NCBI RefSeq assembly: GCF_020172665.1
Contig: NZ_CP083985.1
Location: 718,919 to 782,918 of the forward strand
Length of the DNA stretch: 64,000 nt
Reading direction: 5' to 3'
DNA from: [Mycobacterium] zoologicum
GTDB lineage: Bacteria; Actinomycetota; Actinomycetes; Mycobacteriales; Mycobacteriaceae
Within the stretch, counting starts at the first letter, position 1. Every line of letters starts with the position of its first letter. Below the pieces are notes generated by a model. That model searched no databases. It was not told the origin of the DNA and was given only the letters and a program-made list of their open reading frames with translations. This document shows, in pieces, positions 41,146 through 49,132 of the stretch. Both the position numbers and the translations under genes were made by a program.

Positions 41146-42438
41146 ATGACCCACCCGGTGCGCTACCCGCCCGGCGAAGCGCTACTGGCGCTGCATCGCC
41201 GCCGCGGCCCCATGGTCGACGCCGGGCTTGGCCGCCACGGTTATGTCTATCTCTTCGGTGCCGAGGCCAACAGGTTCGTCTTCGCCAACTCCGACGCCTT
41301 CAACTGGTGGGAGGCATTCCAGGTGCTGGTGCCCGTCGACGGACCCACCGCCCTGATCGTCAGCGACGGCGCCGACCACCGTCGTCGCCGCAGCCTGGTC
41401 CAGCCGGCATTCCACCACCGCCACCTCGCGAACTACCTGCAGATCATGGCCGCCAACGCCGACGCCGTCATCGACACCTGGCAGCCGGGACAGACCGTCG
41501 ACGTCTTCGCCCAACTCCGCGCCGCGATTCGGCGCAGTGCCATCGAGTCACTGTTCGGCCAGAGCATGGCTGCACACGCCGACTTTCTGGGCGAACAAAT
41601 GCAGCCGCTGATGGACCTGACCCACCTGCTGCCCCAAACACTGCGGGCCGTGCAGCTGCTGCGTACCCCGGCGTGGCGACGCGCGATGGCCGCCAAGGTT
41701 CGCGTCGACGAGCTGATCTACGCCGAGATCGCTCGCGCTCGAACCCATCCCAGCGCCGACGACAACGTGCTGGCCACCCTGATCGACGGGCGCACCGAGG
41801 ACGGCGAAACGCTGCGCGACAACGAGATCCGCGACCAGGTCGTCTCGCTGATCGCCGCCGGCTACGAAACCACCAGCGCGGCAATGGGATGGGTGGTCTA
41901 CAACACGCTGAGTAACCCCGGGGTGTGGGAGACCGCCGCCGCGGAGGTCGGTGACGTCCTCGAAGGCCGGCCCCCCGACGCCGCCGACCTGAAGAACCTG
42001 ACCTACCTCAACGGCGTCGTGCACGAAACCCTGCGGCTCTACCCGCCGGCGGTGATCTCGGCGCGCAAGGTCACCCGCGAGCTGTCGTTCGCCGGCCGTC
42101 GCATCCGCGCCGGGCGCACCCTGGTGTTCAGCCCCTACGTCACCCACCGGCTGCCGCAGCTGTGGGCCGACCCGCTGTGGTTCGAGCCGCGCCGCTGGGA
42201 TCCCGCCTCGCCGGGGTATCGCCGGCCCGCTCCGTACGAGTTCCTGCCGTTCGGCGGGGGGACGCATCGCTGCATCGGCTCGGCGTTCGCGACCGCCGAG
42301 CTGACGGTCATGCTTGCCCGGCTGCTGGGAAGAACCCGGCTGAACCTTCTTGACCAGCGCATACGTGCCGGGGGATACGCGGCGCTGCAGCCGAGGAACG
42401 GCCTGGTCGTGCAGGTGGAGCGCGTCGCCGAAACGTGA
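41146..42438 (+). CDS. Cytochrome P450
   Basis: A 430-residue P450. The I-helix oxygen-activation motif AAGYETTS is at about 240-247 (E in place of the usual D/E pair), the K-helix ETLRLYP at about 291-297, and heme-binding FGGGTHRCIG at about 367-376 with the Cys ligand near 374. The layout is close to CYP110/CYP138-type enzymes. Substrate unknown. The ATG is preceded by a TAGCCT -10. Redox partner could be the flavin reductase upstream. Confidence 0.93.
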   Translation: MTHPVRYPPGEALLALHRRRGPMVDAGLGRHGYVYLFGAEANRFVFANSDAFNWWEAFQVLVPVDGPTALIVSDGADHRRRRSLVQPAFHHRHLANYLQIMAANADAVIDTWQPGQTVDVFAQLRAAIRRSAIESLFGQSMAAHADFLGEQMQPLMDLTHLLPQTLRAVQLLRTPAWRRAMAAKVRVDELIYAEIARARTHPSADDNVLATLIDGRTEDGETLRDNEIRDQVVSLIAAGYETTSAAMGWVVYNTLSNPGVWETAAAEVGDVLEGRPPDAADLKNLTYLNGVVHETLRLYPPAVISARKVTRELSFAGRRIRAGRTLVFSPYVTHRLPQLWADPLWFEPRRWDPASPGYRRPAPYEFLPFGGGTHRCIGSAFATAELTVMLARLLGRTRLNLLDQRIRAGGYAALQPRNGLVVQVERVAET

Positions 42439-42487
42439 CAATTTTGTGGCGCGTGAGGTTGGGCTGGCATTTCCCTTAGAGATATGA

Positions 42488-42531
42488 TGTGGTGTAGGCC
42501 ACGTTAAAAAATAGATGTGACGCACACCACA
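42488..42531. promoter_or_regulatory. Inverted repeat TGTGGTGT / ACACCACA upstream of the small membrane peptide
   Basis: Perfect 8-base arms (42488-42495 and 42524-42531) separated by 28 AT-richer bases, ending at the ribosome binding site AGGAG of the 44-residue gene. Could be an operator or an mRNA stem that hides the ribosome binding site. Confidence 0.5.
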
Positions 42532-42544
42532 GGAGATGATGGCC

Positions 42545-42679
42545 ATGACGACTTTCTTGAGCGGGCTGGGCATCACCGCCGCCACCGCGACGGTCGGAGC
42601 CGGCATGATGGGCCACGCGACTCTGGCGCTGTGCGTCGGCCTGGTTTCGGCGGCGTTCTTCGCCGGCCAGATCTGCTGA
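42545..42679 (+). CDS. 44-residue hydrophobic membrane peptide
   Basis: A single hydrophobic peptide, MTTFLSGLGITAATATVGAG then MMGHATLALCVGLVSAAFFA and GQIC. One or two membrane segments, no charged residues. AGGAG ribosome binding site 9 bases before the ATG at 42545; earlier ATGs at 42536 and 42539 are too close to it. Codon third positions are G/C-rich as in real genes. Preceded by a strong inverted repeat. Function unknown. Confidence 0.65.
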   Translation: MTTFLSGLGITAATATVGAGMMGHATLALCVGLVSAAFFAGQIC

Positions 42680-42725
42680 TCGGCCCCAACTGAACCCGCC
42701 CGGACCTGACCGTAGGGTCAACCGG

Positions 42726-43208
42726 GTGAGCATCGAAGAACGGCTGGCCGCCCTCGAACAGATCGAGGCGATCAAGGCCCTCAAGCACCGTTATTTCCGC
42801 GCCTGCGACGCCAAGGACCCCGATACCTTCCGGGCCTGCTTCACCGAGGACGCTGACATCGACTACGGCCCGCTGGGCGGCTTCACCGATGCCGATCAGT
42901 TGGCCCGGGTGTTCACCCGCATCGCGCTGCACACCGTGGACGGCAAGCCGGTGATCCTCGACATGCACCACGGCATGCACCCCGACATCAGCATCACCGG
43001 CCCCGGCACGGCCACCGGACATTGGACGCTGAAGTTCCGTCAGCTCAACATGATCGAGCGCACCGAACGCCTGCTCACCGGCGAATACGACGACGACTAC
43101 GTGATCGAGGACGGGGCCTGGAGAATGGCCCGGAGCCACTTCCGGCAACTCTGGGTGATCACCCGGCCGCTGACCGACGACACGATTGTGGAGGCCGGAG
43201 ATGACTGA
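42726..43208 (+). CDS. SnoaL-like (NTF2-fold) protein
   Basis: A 160-residue alpha+beta cone protein: IEAIKALKHRYFRACDAKDP, then FTEDADIDYGPLGG, and later strands DDYVIEDGAWRMARSHFRQL. These are the features of SnoaL_4/NTF2-like enzymes and binding proteins (isomerase, dehydratase or ligand-binding). The stop overlaps the start of the SDR by 8 bases, so they probably act on the same compound. GTG start nine bases after a TAGGGT -10. Confidence 0.87.
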   Translation: MSIEERLAALEQIEAIKALKHRYFRACDAKDPDTFRACFTEDADIDYGPLGGFTDADQLARVFTRIALHTVDGKPVILDMHHGMHPDISITGPGTATGHWTLKFRQLNMIERTERLLTGEYDDDYVIEDGAWRMARSHFRQLWVITRPLTDDTIVEAGDD

Positions 43209-44028
43209 CACCCGCATCGCCCTGGTCACCGGTGCCAGCCGCAGCGTCGGCAAGGGCGTCGCGCTGGCGCTGGGCTCGGCCGGCTGGACCGTCTACGTCA
43301 CCGCCCGCAGCGCCGGGCCGCTGGATGAGACCGCGGCGGGCGTCACCGAACGCGGCGGGCGGGGCATCGCCGTGGAATGCGACCACCGCGACGACGCCCA
43401 GATCGCCGCGCTGTTCGACCGCATCGCCGACGAGCAGGACGGCCGACTGGACCTGCTGGTCAACAACGTCTGGGCCGCGCCCAAGGGATTCGGCGGGTTC
43501 ACCGAGAAGTTCTGGCAGCGCCCGGTGACCGACTGGGACACCCTGATCGGGGTCGGGCTGCGCGCCCACTACGTCGCCTCGGTGCACGCCGCAGGACTGA
43601 TGGTGGCCCGCGGGTCGGGTCTGATCGCCAACATCTCCTCGTTCGGCACCCGCGGGCACCTGCACTCAGTGCTCTACGGCATGTCCAAGGCCGGGCTGGA
43701 CAAGATGGCCGCCGACATGGCCGCCGAACTGGCCGGCACCGGCGTCAGCGCCGTCTCACTGTGGCCGGGACTGGTGAAAAACGAAGTCATGCAAGGCTTC
43801 ATCGACCGCGGGCTGGACAACTTCCAGGGCTTCGCCCTGGCCAACGCCGAAACCCCGGAGTTCATCGGCCGCGTCGTCGCCGCGCTGGCCGACGACCCGG
43901 ACCTGGGCTCCCGCAGCGGACACACCCTGATCACCGCCGAGGCCGCGCTGGACTACGGCGTCACCGACATCGAAGGCAACCAACCGGATTCGCACCGCTC
44001 CCTGTTCGGGGGCGGGCCGCTGTACTGA
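43201..44028 (+). CDS. Short-chain dehydrogenase/reductase
   Basis: A 275-residue classical SDR: TGASRSVGKGVALAL at the N-terminus, LVNNVW in place of NNAG, catalytic Ser in NISSFGT and YGMSK catalytic pair. Translationally coupled to the SnoaL-like protein (ATGACTGA overlap). Substrate unknown. Converges on the DoxX-family gene. Confidence 0.9.
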   Translation: MTDTRIALVTGASRSVGKGVALALGSAGWTVYVTARSAGPLDETAAGVTERGGRGIAVECDHRDDAQIAALFDRIADEQDGRLDLLVNNVWAAPKGFGGFTEKFWQRPVTDWDTLIGVGLRAHYVASVHAAGLMVARGSGLIANISSFGTRGHLHSVLYGMSKAGLDKMAADMAAELAGTGVSAVSLWPGLVKNEVMQGFIDRGLDNFQGFALANAETPEFIGRVVAALADDPDLGSRSGHTLITAEAALDYGVTDIEGNQPDSHRSLFGGGPLY

Positions 44029-44048
44029 CCGTGCGGCCGGTTCCGGTG

Positions 44049-44435
44049 CTACCCGTGGCGCCAGACCCGCAGCGCCGCGGCGACCATCGGAATCTGCAGC
44101 GGCAGGCGGCCGATGGACGCTGCCCGCAGCCACGGCTTGGCCCAGAACAGCCGCACGCTGTTGAGGTTCCCGGGGAACACCGCGACAAACAGCCATGCCG
44201 CCGCCAATCCGGCCATCCGGCGGGTGCGGGGCACCAGCAGCGACGCCCCGATCGCCACCTCGGCGACTCCCGAGGCGTAGGTGTAGAACCGCGGGCTTCC
44301 GGGCAACTCGGCCGGAATGATGGTGTCGAACGGCTTGGGCCAGGCGAAATGCACTGCCCCGACACCGAGCAGCATCCCGGCGAGCCAACGCGCGATGGTG
44401 GTGGCGGAACGCTGTTCTGCGGTGGTCACGGTCAC
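44049..44435 (-). CDS. DoxX-family small membrane protein
   Basis: A 128-residue protein with four hydrophobic helices (WLAGMLLGVGAVHFAWP; FYTYASGVAEVAIGASLLV; MAGLAAAWLFVAVFPGNL; LQIPMVAAALRVW), matching the DoxX/DoxD family of unknown or redox-linked function. The GTG at 44435 is chosen. 28 bases downstream of the SDR/zinc gene on the same strand. Confidence 0.82.
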   Translation of the reverse strand: MTVTTAEQRSATTIARWLAGMLLGVGAVHFAWPKPFDTIIPAELPGSPRFYTYASGVAEVAIGASLLVPRTRRMAGLAAAWLFVAVFPGNLNSVRLFWAKPWLRAASIGRLPLQIPMVAAALRVWRHG

Positions 44436-44463
44436 GGCCCGAGTGTATCCGCGGCGCCCGGCC

Positions 44464-45882
44464 CTACCAGTTACTCGGCGCGTAATCCTTGAGGAAACAC
44501 CCGTACAGATCCTCGCCGGCCTCCCCGCGCACGATCGGGTCATAGACCCGGGCGGCGCCGTCGACCAGATCCAGCGGGGCGTGGAAACCCTCCTCGGCCA
44601 GCCGCAGCTTGGTGGGATGCGGGCGCTCATCGGTGATCCAACCGGTGTCCACGGCGGTCATCAGGATGCCGTCTGACTCCAGCATCTCCGCCGCGCTGGT
44701 GCGGGTGAGCATGTTCAGCGCGGCCTTGGCCATGTTGGTGTGCGGATGCCCCGGGCCCTTGTAACGACGGCTGAACTGGCCCTCCATCGCCGAGACGTTC
44801 ACCACGTACTTACGCCGCGCCTTAGCCGCCGCCATCGCCGGACGCAGCCGGCTCACCAGGATGAACGGCGCGGTCTGGTTGCACAGTTGCACCTCGAGCA
44901 GCTCCAAGGCGTCGACCTCGTGCACCCGCTGCGTCCAGCTGTTGACCGCGGCGGTGTCGGGCAGCAGCCCACCCGCGTCGATCGCGGTGCCGGCGGCGAT
45001 CCGCTCCGGGGAGGCACTGCGGGCGGTCAGGGCCAACTCCGTCAACGCGTGCGGCTCCTGATGCTCGGCGAGGCTGCCGGCCAGCGCGGCGGGGTGCGCG
45101 TCGCTGACATGGTCGAAGGTGATCACGTCGACCAGCTCGTTTGCCGGGGTGCGCTCGGCCTCGACGAGGGCGGAATACGAGCCGGGTGCGCGCCGCACCG
45201 TCTGCGCGGCGTTGTTGATCAGGATGTCCAACGGGCCCTGGCCGGCCACCGTGTCGGCCAGCGCGACCACCTGGGCCGGGTCGCGCAGATCGATGCCCAC
45301 CACCTGCAGCCGGTCCAGCCAGTCGGCGGCATCGGGCATTGCGGCGAAACGCCGCACCGCGTCGTTGGGGAAGCGGGTGGTGATCGTGGTGTGCGCGCCG
45401 TCGCGCAGCAGCCGCAGCGCGATGTACATGCCGATCTTGGCGCGCCCGCCGGTGAGCAGGGCGCGGCGGCCGGTCAGGTCGGTGCGGGCGTCACGTTTGG
45501 CCCGGCTCATCGCCGCGCAGTCCGGGCAGAGCTGGTGGTAGAACGCGTCGACGATCGTGTGGTGCTGCTTGCAGATGTAGCAGGCCCGGGAACGCAGCAG
45601 GGTGCCCGCCGACGCCCCGACCGCCGTGGACACCAGCGGAATGCCCTGGGTCTCGTCGTCGATGCGGCCCGGTGCGCCGGTCGCGGTGGCGGCGATGACG
45701 GCCTTGTCGGCAGCGGCCACCGCGTCGCGTTTGGCATCCCGGCGGGCCTTCTTCACCTGTTTGAAGACGTGTGCGGTGGCGCGGCGTACGGCGACGGCAT
45801 CGGGGTGCTCGGGCGGCAGCGCATTGACCTCGGCGAGCACCTGCAGGCAGGTGGCGAGTTTCTGCGGGTCGATGGCGGTCAC
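44464..45882 (-). CDS. SDR with N-terminal zinc-ribbon-like extension
   Basis: A 472-residue protein. Residues about 1-130 form a helical extension ending in two CxxC pairs (ACYICKQHH and LCPDCAAM, about 100-126), a likely zinc site. The rest is an SDR: LLTGGRAKIGMYIAL, INNAAQTVRR, Ser in VNVSAMEGQF. The catalytic Tyr of YxxxK is replaced (HTNMAKAAL reads T-x3-K), so standard SDR chemistry is doubtful unless the preceding Tyr in RRYKG serves. The GTG at 45882 is preferred. Divergent from prfC with 71 bases between. Confidence 0.82.
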   Translation of the reverse strand: MTAIDPQKLATCLQVLAEVNALPPEHPDAVAVRRATAHVFKQVKKARRDAKRDAVAAADKAVIAATATGAPGRIDDETQGIPLVSTAVGASAGTLLRSRACYICKQHHTIVDAFYHQLCPDCAAMSRAKRDARTDLTGRRALLTGGRAKIGMYIALRLLRDGAHTTITTRFPNDAVRRFAAMPDAADWLDRLQVVGIDLRDPAQVVALADTVAGQGPLDILINNAAQTVRRAPGSYSALVEAERTPANELVDVITFDHVSDAHPAALAGSLAEHQEPHALTELALTARSASPERIAAGTAIDAGGLLPDTAAVNSWTQRVHEVDALELLEVQLCNQTAPFILVSRLRPAMAAAKARRKYVVNVSAMEGQFSRRYKGPGHPHTNMAKAALNMLTRTSAAEMLESDGILMTAVDTGWITDERPHPTKLRLAEEGFHAPLDLVDGAARVYDPIVRGEAGEDLYGCFLKDYAPSNW

Positions 45883-45953
45883 GCCTGGTAAGGGTACGGG
45901 CACCTGCGTCGATTATCGATTTGCTGCAGATCGCCAATACACTCGCTGGCGCC

Positions 45954-47546
45954 ATGACCGAGATCTCCACCGAAGCAGGCCGCCGCAGAACCTTCGCGGT
46001 GATCAGCCACCCCGACGCGGGCAAGTCCACCCTGACCGAGGCGCTGGTGCTGCACGCCAAGGCCATCACCGAGGCCGGCGCCGTGCACGGTAAATCCGGC
46101 CGCCGCGCCACCGTGTCGGACTGGATGGAGATGGAGAAGGCCCGCGGCATCTCCATCACTTCGACCGCCTTGCAGTTCCCGTATCGCACGCCCAAGGGGC
46201 AGGACTGCGTCATCAACCTGCTCGACACCCCCGGCCACGCCGACTTCTCCGAAGACACCTACCGGGTGCTCACCGCGGTGGACTCCGCGATCATGTTGAT
46301 CGACGCCGCGAAAGGCCTTGAGCCGCAAACCCTCAAGCTGTTCCAGGTGTGTCGCCACCGCCGCATCCCGATCATCACGGTGATCAACAAGTGGGACCGC
46401 CCCGGCCGGCACGCGCTGGAATTGATGGACGAGATCTCCACCCGGATCGGGCTGCGCCCCACCCCGCTGACCTGGCCGGTGGGCATCGCCGGTGACTTCA
46501 AGGGCGTGCTGGATCGCCGGTCGGGCAATTACATCCGCTTCACCCGCACCGCCGGCGGCGCCACCGCGGCGCCCGAGGAACACATCGATGCGGCCGCGGG
46601 GCACGACGCCGCCGGTGACGACTGGGACACCGCGGTCGAAGAGTGCGAACTGCTGAGCGCCGACGGCTCCGACTACGACCGCGAGGCGTTCCTGGACTGC
46701 TCCGCCTCCCCGGTGCTGTTCACCTCCGCGGCGCTGAACTTCGGGGTGAACCAGCTGCTCGACGTGCTCACCGAACTGGCGCCCGCGCCCAGCGGCGCCC
46801 TCGACGTCGACGGTGTCCGCCGCGACACCGACGCCCCGTTCAGCGCGTTCGTGTTCAAGGTGCAGGCCGGCATGGACTCCGCCCACCGCGATCGCATCGC
46901 CTTCGCCCGGGTGTACTCGGGCACCTTCGAACGCGGCGACGTGCTCACCCACGCCGCCACCGGCAAGCCGTTCGTCACCAAATACGCCCAGTCGGTGTTC
47001 GGTCAGCAGCGTTCCACCCTGGACACCGCCTGGCCCGGCGACGTGATCGGGTTGGCCAACGCCGCCAGCCTGCGTCCCGGCGACACGCTGTATTGCGATG
47101 TGCCCGTGGAGTTCCCGCCGATCCCGAGCTTCTCGCCCGAGCACTTCTCGGTGGCTCGCAACGTCGACCCGAGCAAGCACAAGCAATTCCGCCGCGGCAT
47201 CGAGCAATTGGACCAGGAGGGTGTGGTCCAGGTGCTGCGCTCAGACCGCCGGGGCGATCAGGCGCCGGTGCTGGCCGCCGTCGGCCCGATGCAGTTCGAG
47301 GTGGCCGCCCACCGGATGGCCACCGAGATCGGCGCCCCGATCACGCTGGAGGCGTTGCCGTATCAGGTCGCCCGCATCGTCGAAGACGACGCCGTCGACT
47401 TCGTCAGCCGGCAGTCGCTGGCCGAAGTGATGACCCGCACCGACGGCGTGCACCTGGTGCTGTTCGCCAACAGCTGGCGGCTGCAGGGTTTCCAGCGCGA
47501 CAACCCCGACGTGAAGCTGCGGTCCCTGGTCGCCGCCGAGGGATAA
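45954..47546 (+). CDS. prfC: Peptide chain release factor 3
   Basis: A 530-residue translational GTPase: P-loop ISHPDAGKSTLTEAL, the RF3 signature SDWMEMEKARGISITST in switch I, DTPGHADFSED (G3), NKWDRPGR (G4). The length equals E. coli RF3 (529). It speeds release of RF1/RF2 after peptide hydrolysis. The ATG at 45954 has no strong ribosome binding site. It converges on the NYN-domain gene with three bases between the stops. Confidence 0.95.
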   Translation: MTEISTEAGRRRTFAVISHPDAGKSTLTEALVLHAKAITEAGAVHGKSGRRATVSDWMEMEKARGISITSTALQFPYRTPKGQDCVINLLDTPGHADFSEDTYRVLTAVDSAIMLIDAAKGLEPQTLKLFQVCRHRRIPIITVINKWDRPGRHALELMDEISTRIGLRPTPLTWPVGIAGDFKGVLDRRSGNYIRFTRTAGGATAAPEEHIDAAAGHDAAGDDWDTAVEECELLSADGSDYDREAFLDCSASPVLFTSAALNFGVNQLLDVLTELAPAPSGALDVDGVRRDTDAPFSAFVFKVQAGMDSAHRDRIAFARVYSGTFERGDVLTHAATGKPFVTKYAQSVFGQQRSTLDTAWPGDVIGLANAASLRPGDTLYCDVPVEFPPIPSFSPEHFSVARNVDPSKHKQFRRGIEQLDQEGVVQVLRSDRRGDQAPVLAAVGPMQFEVAAHRMATEIGAPITLEALPYQVARIVEDDAVDFVSRQSLAEVMTRTDGVHLVLFANSWRLQGFQRDNPDVKLRSLVAAEG

Positions 47547-47549
47547 CAC

Positions 47550-48389
47550 TCAGGCGCGCAGCCGCACCAGCCGGGTCGTCGAACTCTCGTCGAGCTCCAC
47601 CAGATCGGTGTGGGAGCGCAGAAAGTCGCTGAACGACTTGAAGCCCAAAGCTTTTTCGCTGAACGACGGGTCCATCCGCTTCATCTGGCCCTTGACCTGC
47701 GAGTTGTGCAGCCACTCGACGTCGTCTTTCTCCAGACCGATCTGCAGGGCGCGGGTCAGCAGCCGGGTGGCGGCCTGCGGGTCGGGGGAGTCCTGCTCCT
47801 CGGGTTCGGCCTTGGCGCTGCGCTTTGCCGGTGCGACGGTCGGGACGCCGGGCAGCGCGTCGTAGCTGACGAAGTCGTCGCAGGCCGCGGCCAGTGCCCG
47901 GCTGGTGGAGCCGGCCACCCCGATACCGACGACATAGCGGCCCAAGCGTTTACAGCGCTGCGCCAGCGGGATGTAGTCGGAGTCGCCGGCGGCGATCACC
48001 ACATGGGTCAGGTCCGGCAGCCGGAACATGTCCTCGACCGCGTCGACCGCCAGCCGGATGTCCGCGCCGTTCTTGCCGTAGGCCGCCGCCGGGAACAACT
48101 GCACCAGATCGACCGCGCGGGCCACCAGTTGCTGGCGGTAGCCGGTGTTGACCTCGGCCGACCAGTCCGCGTAGGCGCGGGTGAGCACCAGCGTGCCGAA
48201 CGACGAGGCGAAGTCGATGATCGCGCCGACGTCGACGGTGGCCTTGGCCAGTTTCTCCGGCTGCTGATCCAGGCCTTTGGCCTTGTCCTTCTGAAAGGAG
48301 TTGCGGCCGTTGACCTGGTCGTAGCGGGAGATCACGATGTTGTCGAAGTCGAGGTAGACCGCTACCCGGGTGTTGCCGGAGTCTGTCAT
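47550..48389 (-). CDS. NYN-domain RNase-like protein with C-terminal OST-HTH/LOTUS-like domain
   Basis: A 279-residue protein. Residues about 8-175 form an NYN/PIN-like nuclease domain: acidic VYLDFDNIVIS (Asp13, Asp15), KNGADIRLAVDA, and AAGDSDYIPLA. A charged linker leads to a C-terminal OST-HTH-type RNA-binding domain (MKRMDPSFSEKALGFKSFSD). The DUF88/LabA-like family is probably an RNA-cleaving enzyme. Convergent with prfC. Confidence 0.85.
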   Translation of the reverse strand: MTDSGNTRVAVYLDFDNIVISRYDQVNGRNSFQKDKAKGLDQQPEKLAKATVDVGAIIDFASSFGTLVLTRAYADWSAEVNTGYRQQLVARAVDLVQLFPAAAYGKNGADIRLAVDAVEDMFRLPDLTHVVIAAGDSDYIPLAQRCKRLGRYVVGIGVAGSTSRALAAACDDFVSYDALPGVPTVAPAKRSAKAEPEEQDSPDPQAATRLLTRALQIGLEKDDVEWLHNSQVKGQMKRMDPSFSEKALGFKSFSDFLRSHTDLVELDESSTTRLVRLRA

Positions 48390-48417
48390 GGACCCAGTGT
48401 GGCACCAACCAGCGGCG

Positions 48418-48816
48418 TCATCGTCCGGGGGAGACGGCCGGCAGGCCGACGGCTTGGGCGGCCTCGAACAATTGCCTGTCGTAGGCGACGAACGCGGTCA
48501 GTCTGGCACCGAACACTGCGTGCCCGGTAGCCAGGTGAATGGCATTCAGTGATCGCAGCATCGGGTCGGGATAGGCCGCGGCGGCAGCCCGAACCGCCTC
48601 GTTCACCTCGTACCGGGACACCCGGGCGAGCGTGGCCGGGACATCGACCAGCAAGGACGGCTCCGTCCGTCGGATAGCGCGAGGCAGCTCGACCTCAATC
48701 AGCTTTGAAGACACCCATGGCGTTGGCTGCTGTGCTGCAAGCCAATCGGTGAGCGCTTCGGTCTCGGGCTCAGGACGGATCAGCTTCACCAGCGCCGACG
48801 TGTCCAGATACAGCAT
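48418..48816 (-). CDS. vapC: VapC-type PIN-domain RNase toxin
   Basis: A 132-residue PIN-domain toxin: LYLDTSALVKLIRPEPE with the first Asp, SKLIEVELPRAIRR with the conserved Glu, and SLNAIHLATGHAV followed by TAFVAYDRQL with the last Asp. All acidic residues of the active site are present. It probably cleaves a tRNA or rRNA when free. The ATG overlaps the antitoxin stop by one base (TGATG). Confidence 0.92.
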   Translation of the reverse strand: MLYLDTSALVKLIRPEPETEALTDWLAAQQPTPWVSSKLIEVELPRAIRRTEPSLLVDVPATLARVSRYEVNEAVRAAAAAYPDPMLRSLNAIHLATGHAVFGARLTAFVAYDRQLFEAAQAVGLPAVSPGR

Positions 48817-49088
48817 CAGTAGCGCTCGTCGTCCCGCATCTCGCGCAGCAGTTCACCGGCCTCATGGTCCGTGCGCACCGGCCCGGAAGGATGAGGCACC
48901 GGCCCGTGAACGGTTGCCGGACTGAGCTGTCCCGACTGGATCATCTCGCTCAGCGGATCGTCCTGGGCCGGGACCAGGCGGGCGATCACCGTTCCCCGTT
49001 CGGTGATCTCAAGCTGCTCGCCCCGCTTGACGCGTGCGAGGACACCGGCGGTGTTCTGGTTCAGCTCGCGCACGGGCACCTCGGCCAT
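48816..49088 (-). CDS. vapB: VapB antitoxin (Phd/YefM type)
   Basis: A 90-residue antitoxin: MAEVPVRELNQNTAGVLARV, RGEQLEITERGTVIARLVPA are the Phd/YefM DNA-binding N-terminus, followed by an acidic C-terminal toxin-binding tail. The ATG at 49088 lies just downstream of a 7-base inverted repeat, the likely operator for VapBC autoregulation. The pair is placed between the NYN gene and recD. Confidence 0.92.
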   Translation of the reverse strand: MAEVPVRELNQNTAGVLARVKRGEQLEITERGTVIARLVPAQDDPLSEMIQSGQLSPATVHGPVPHPSGPVRTDHEAGELLREMRDDERY

Positions 49089-49098
49089 GCGATCAATG

Positions 49099-49118
49099 GT
49101 ACTACGATTTTGTAGTAC
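49099..49118. promoter_or_regulatory. VapBC operator palindrome
   Basis: GTACTAC - 6 bases - GTAGTAC, perfect, 10 bases before the vapB ATG and 14 bases from the recD stop. Position and symmetry fit autorepression by the antitoxin-toxin complex. Confidence 0.6.
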
Positions 49119-49132
49119 ATATGTCGGCGTCG

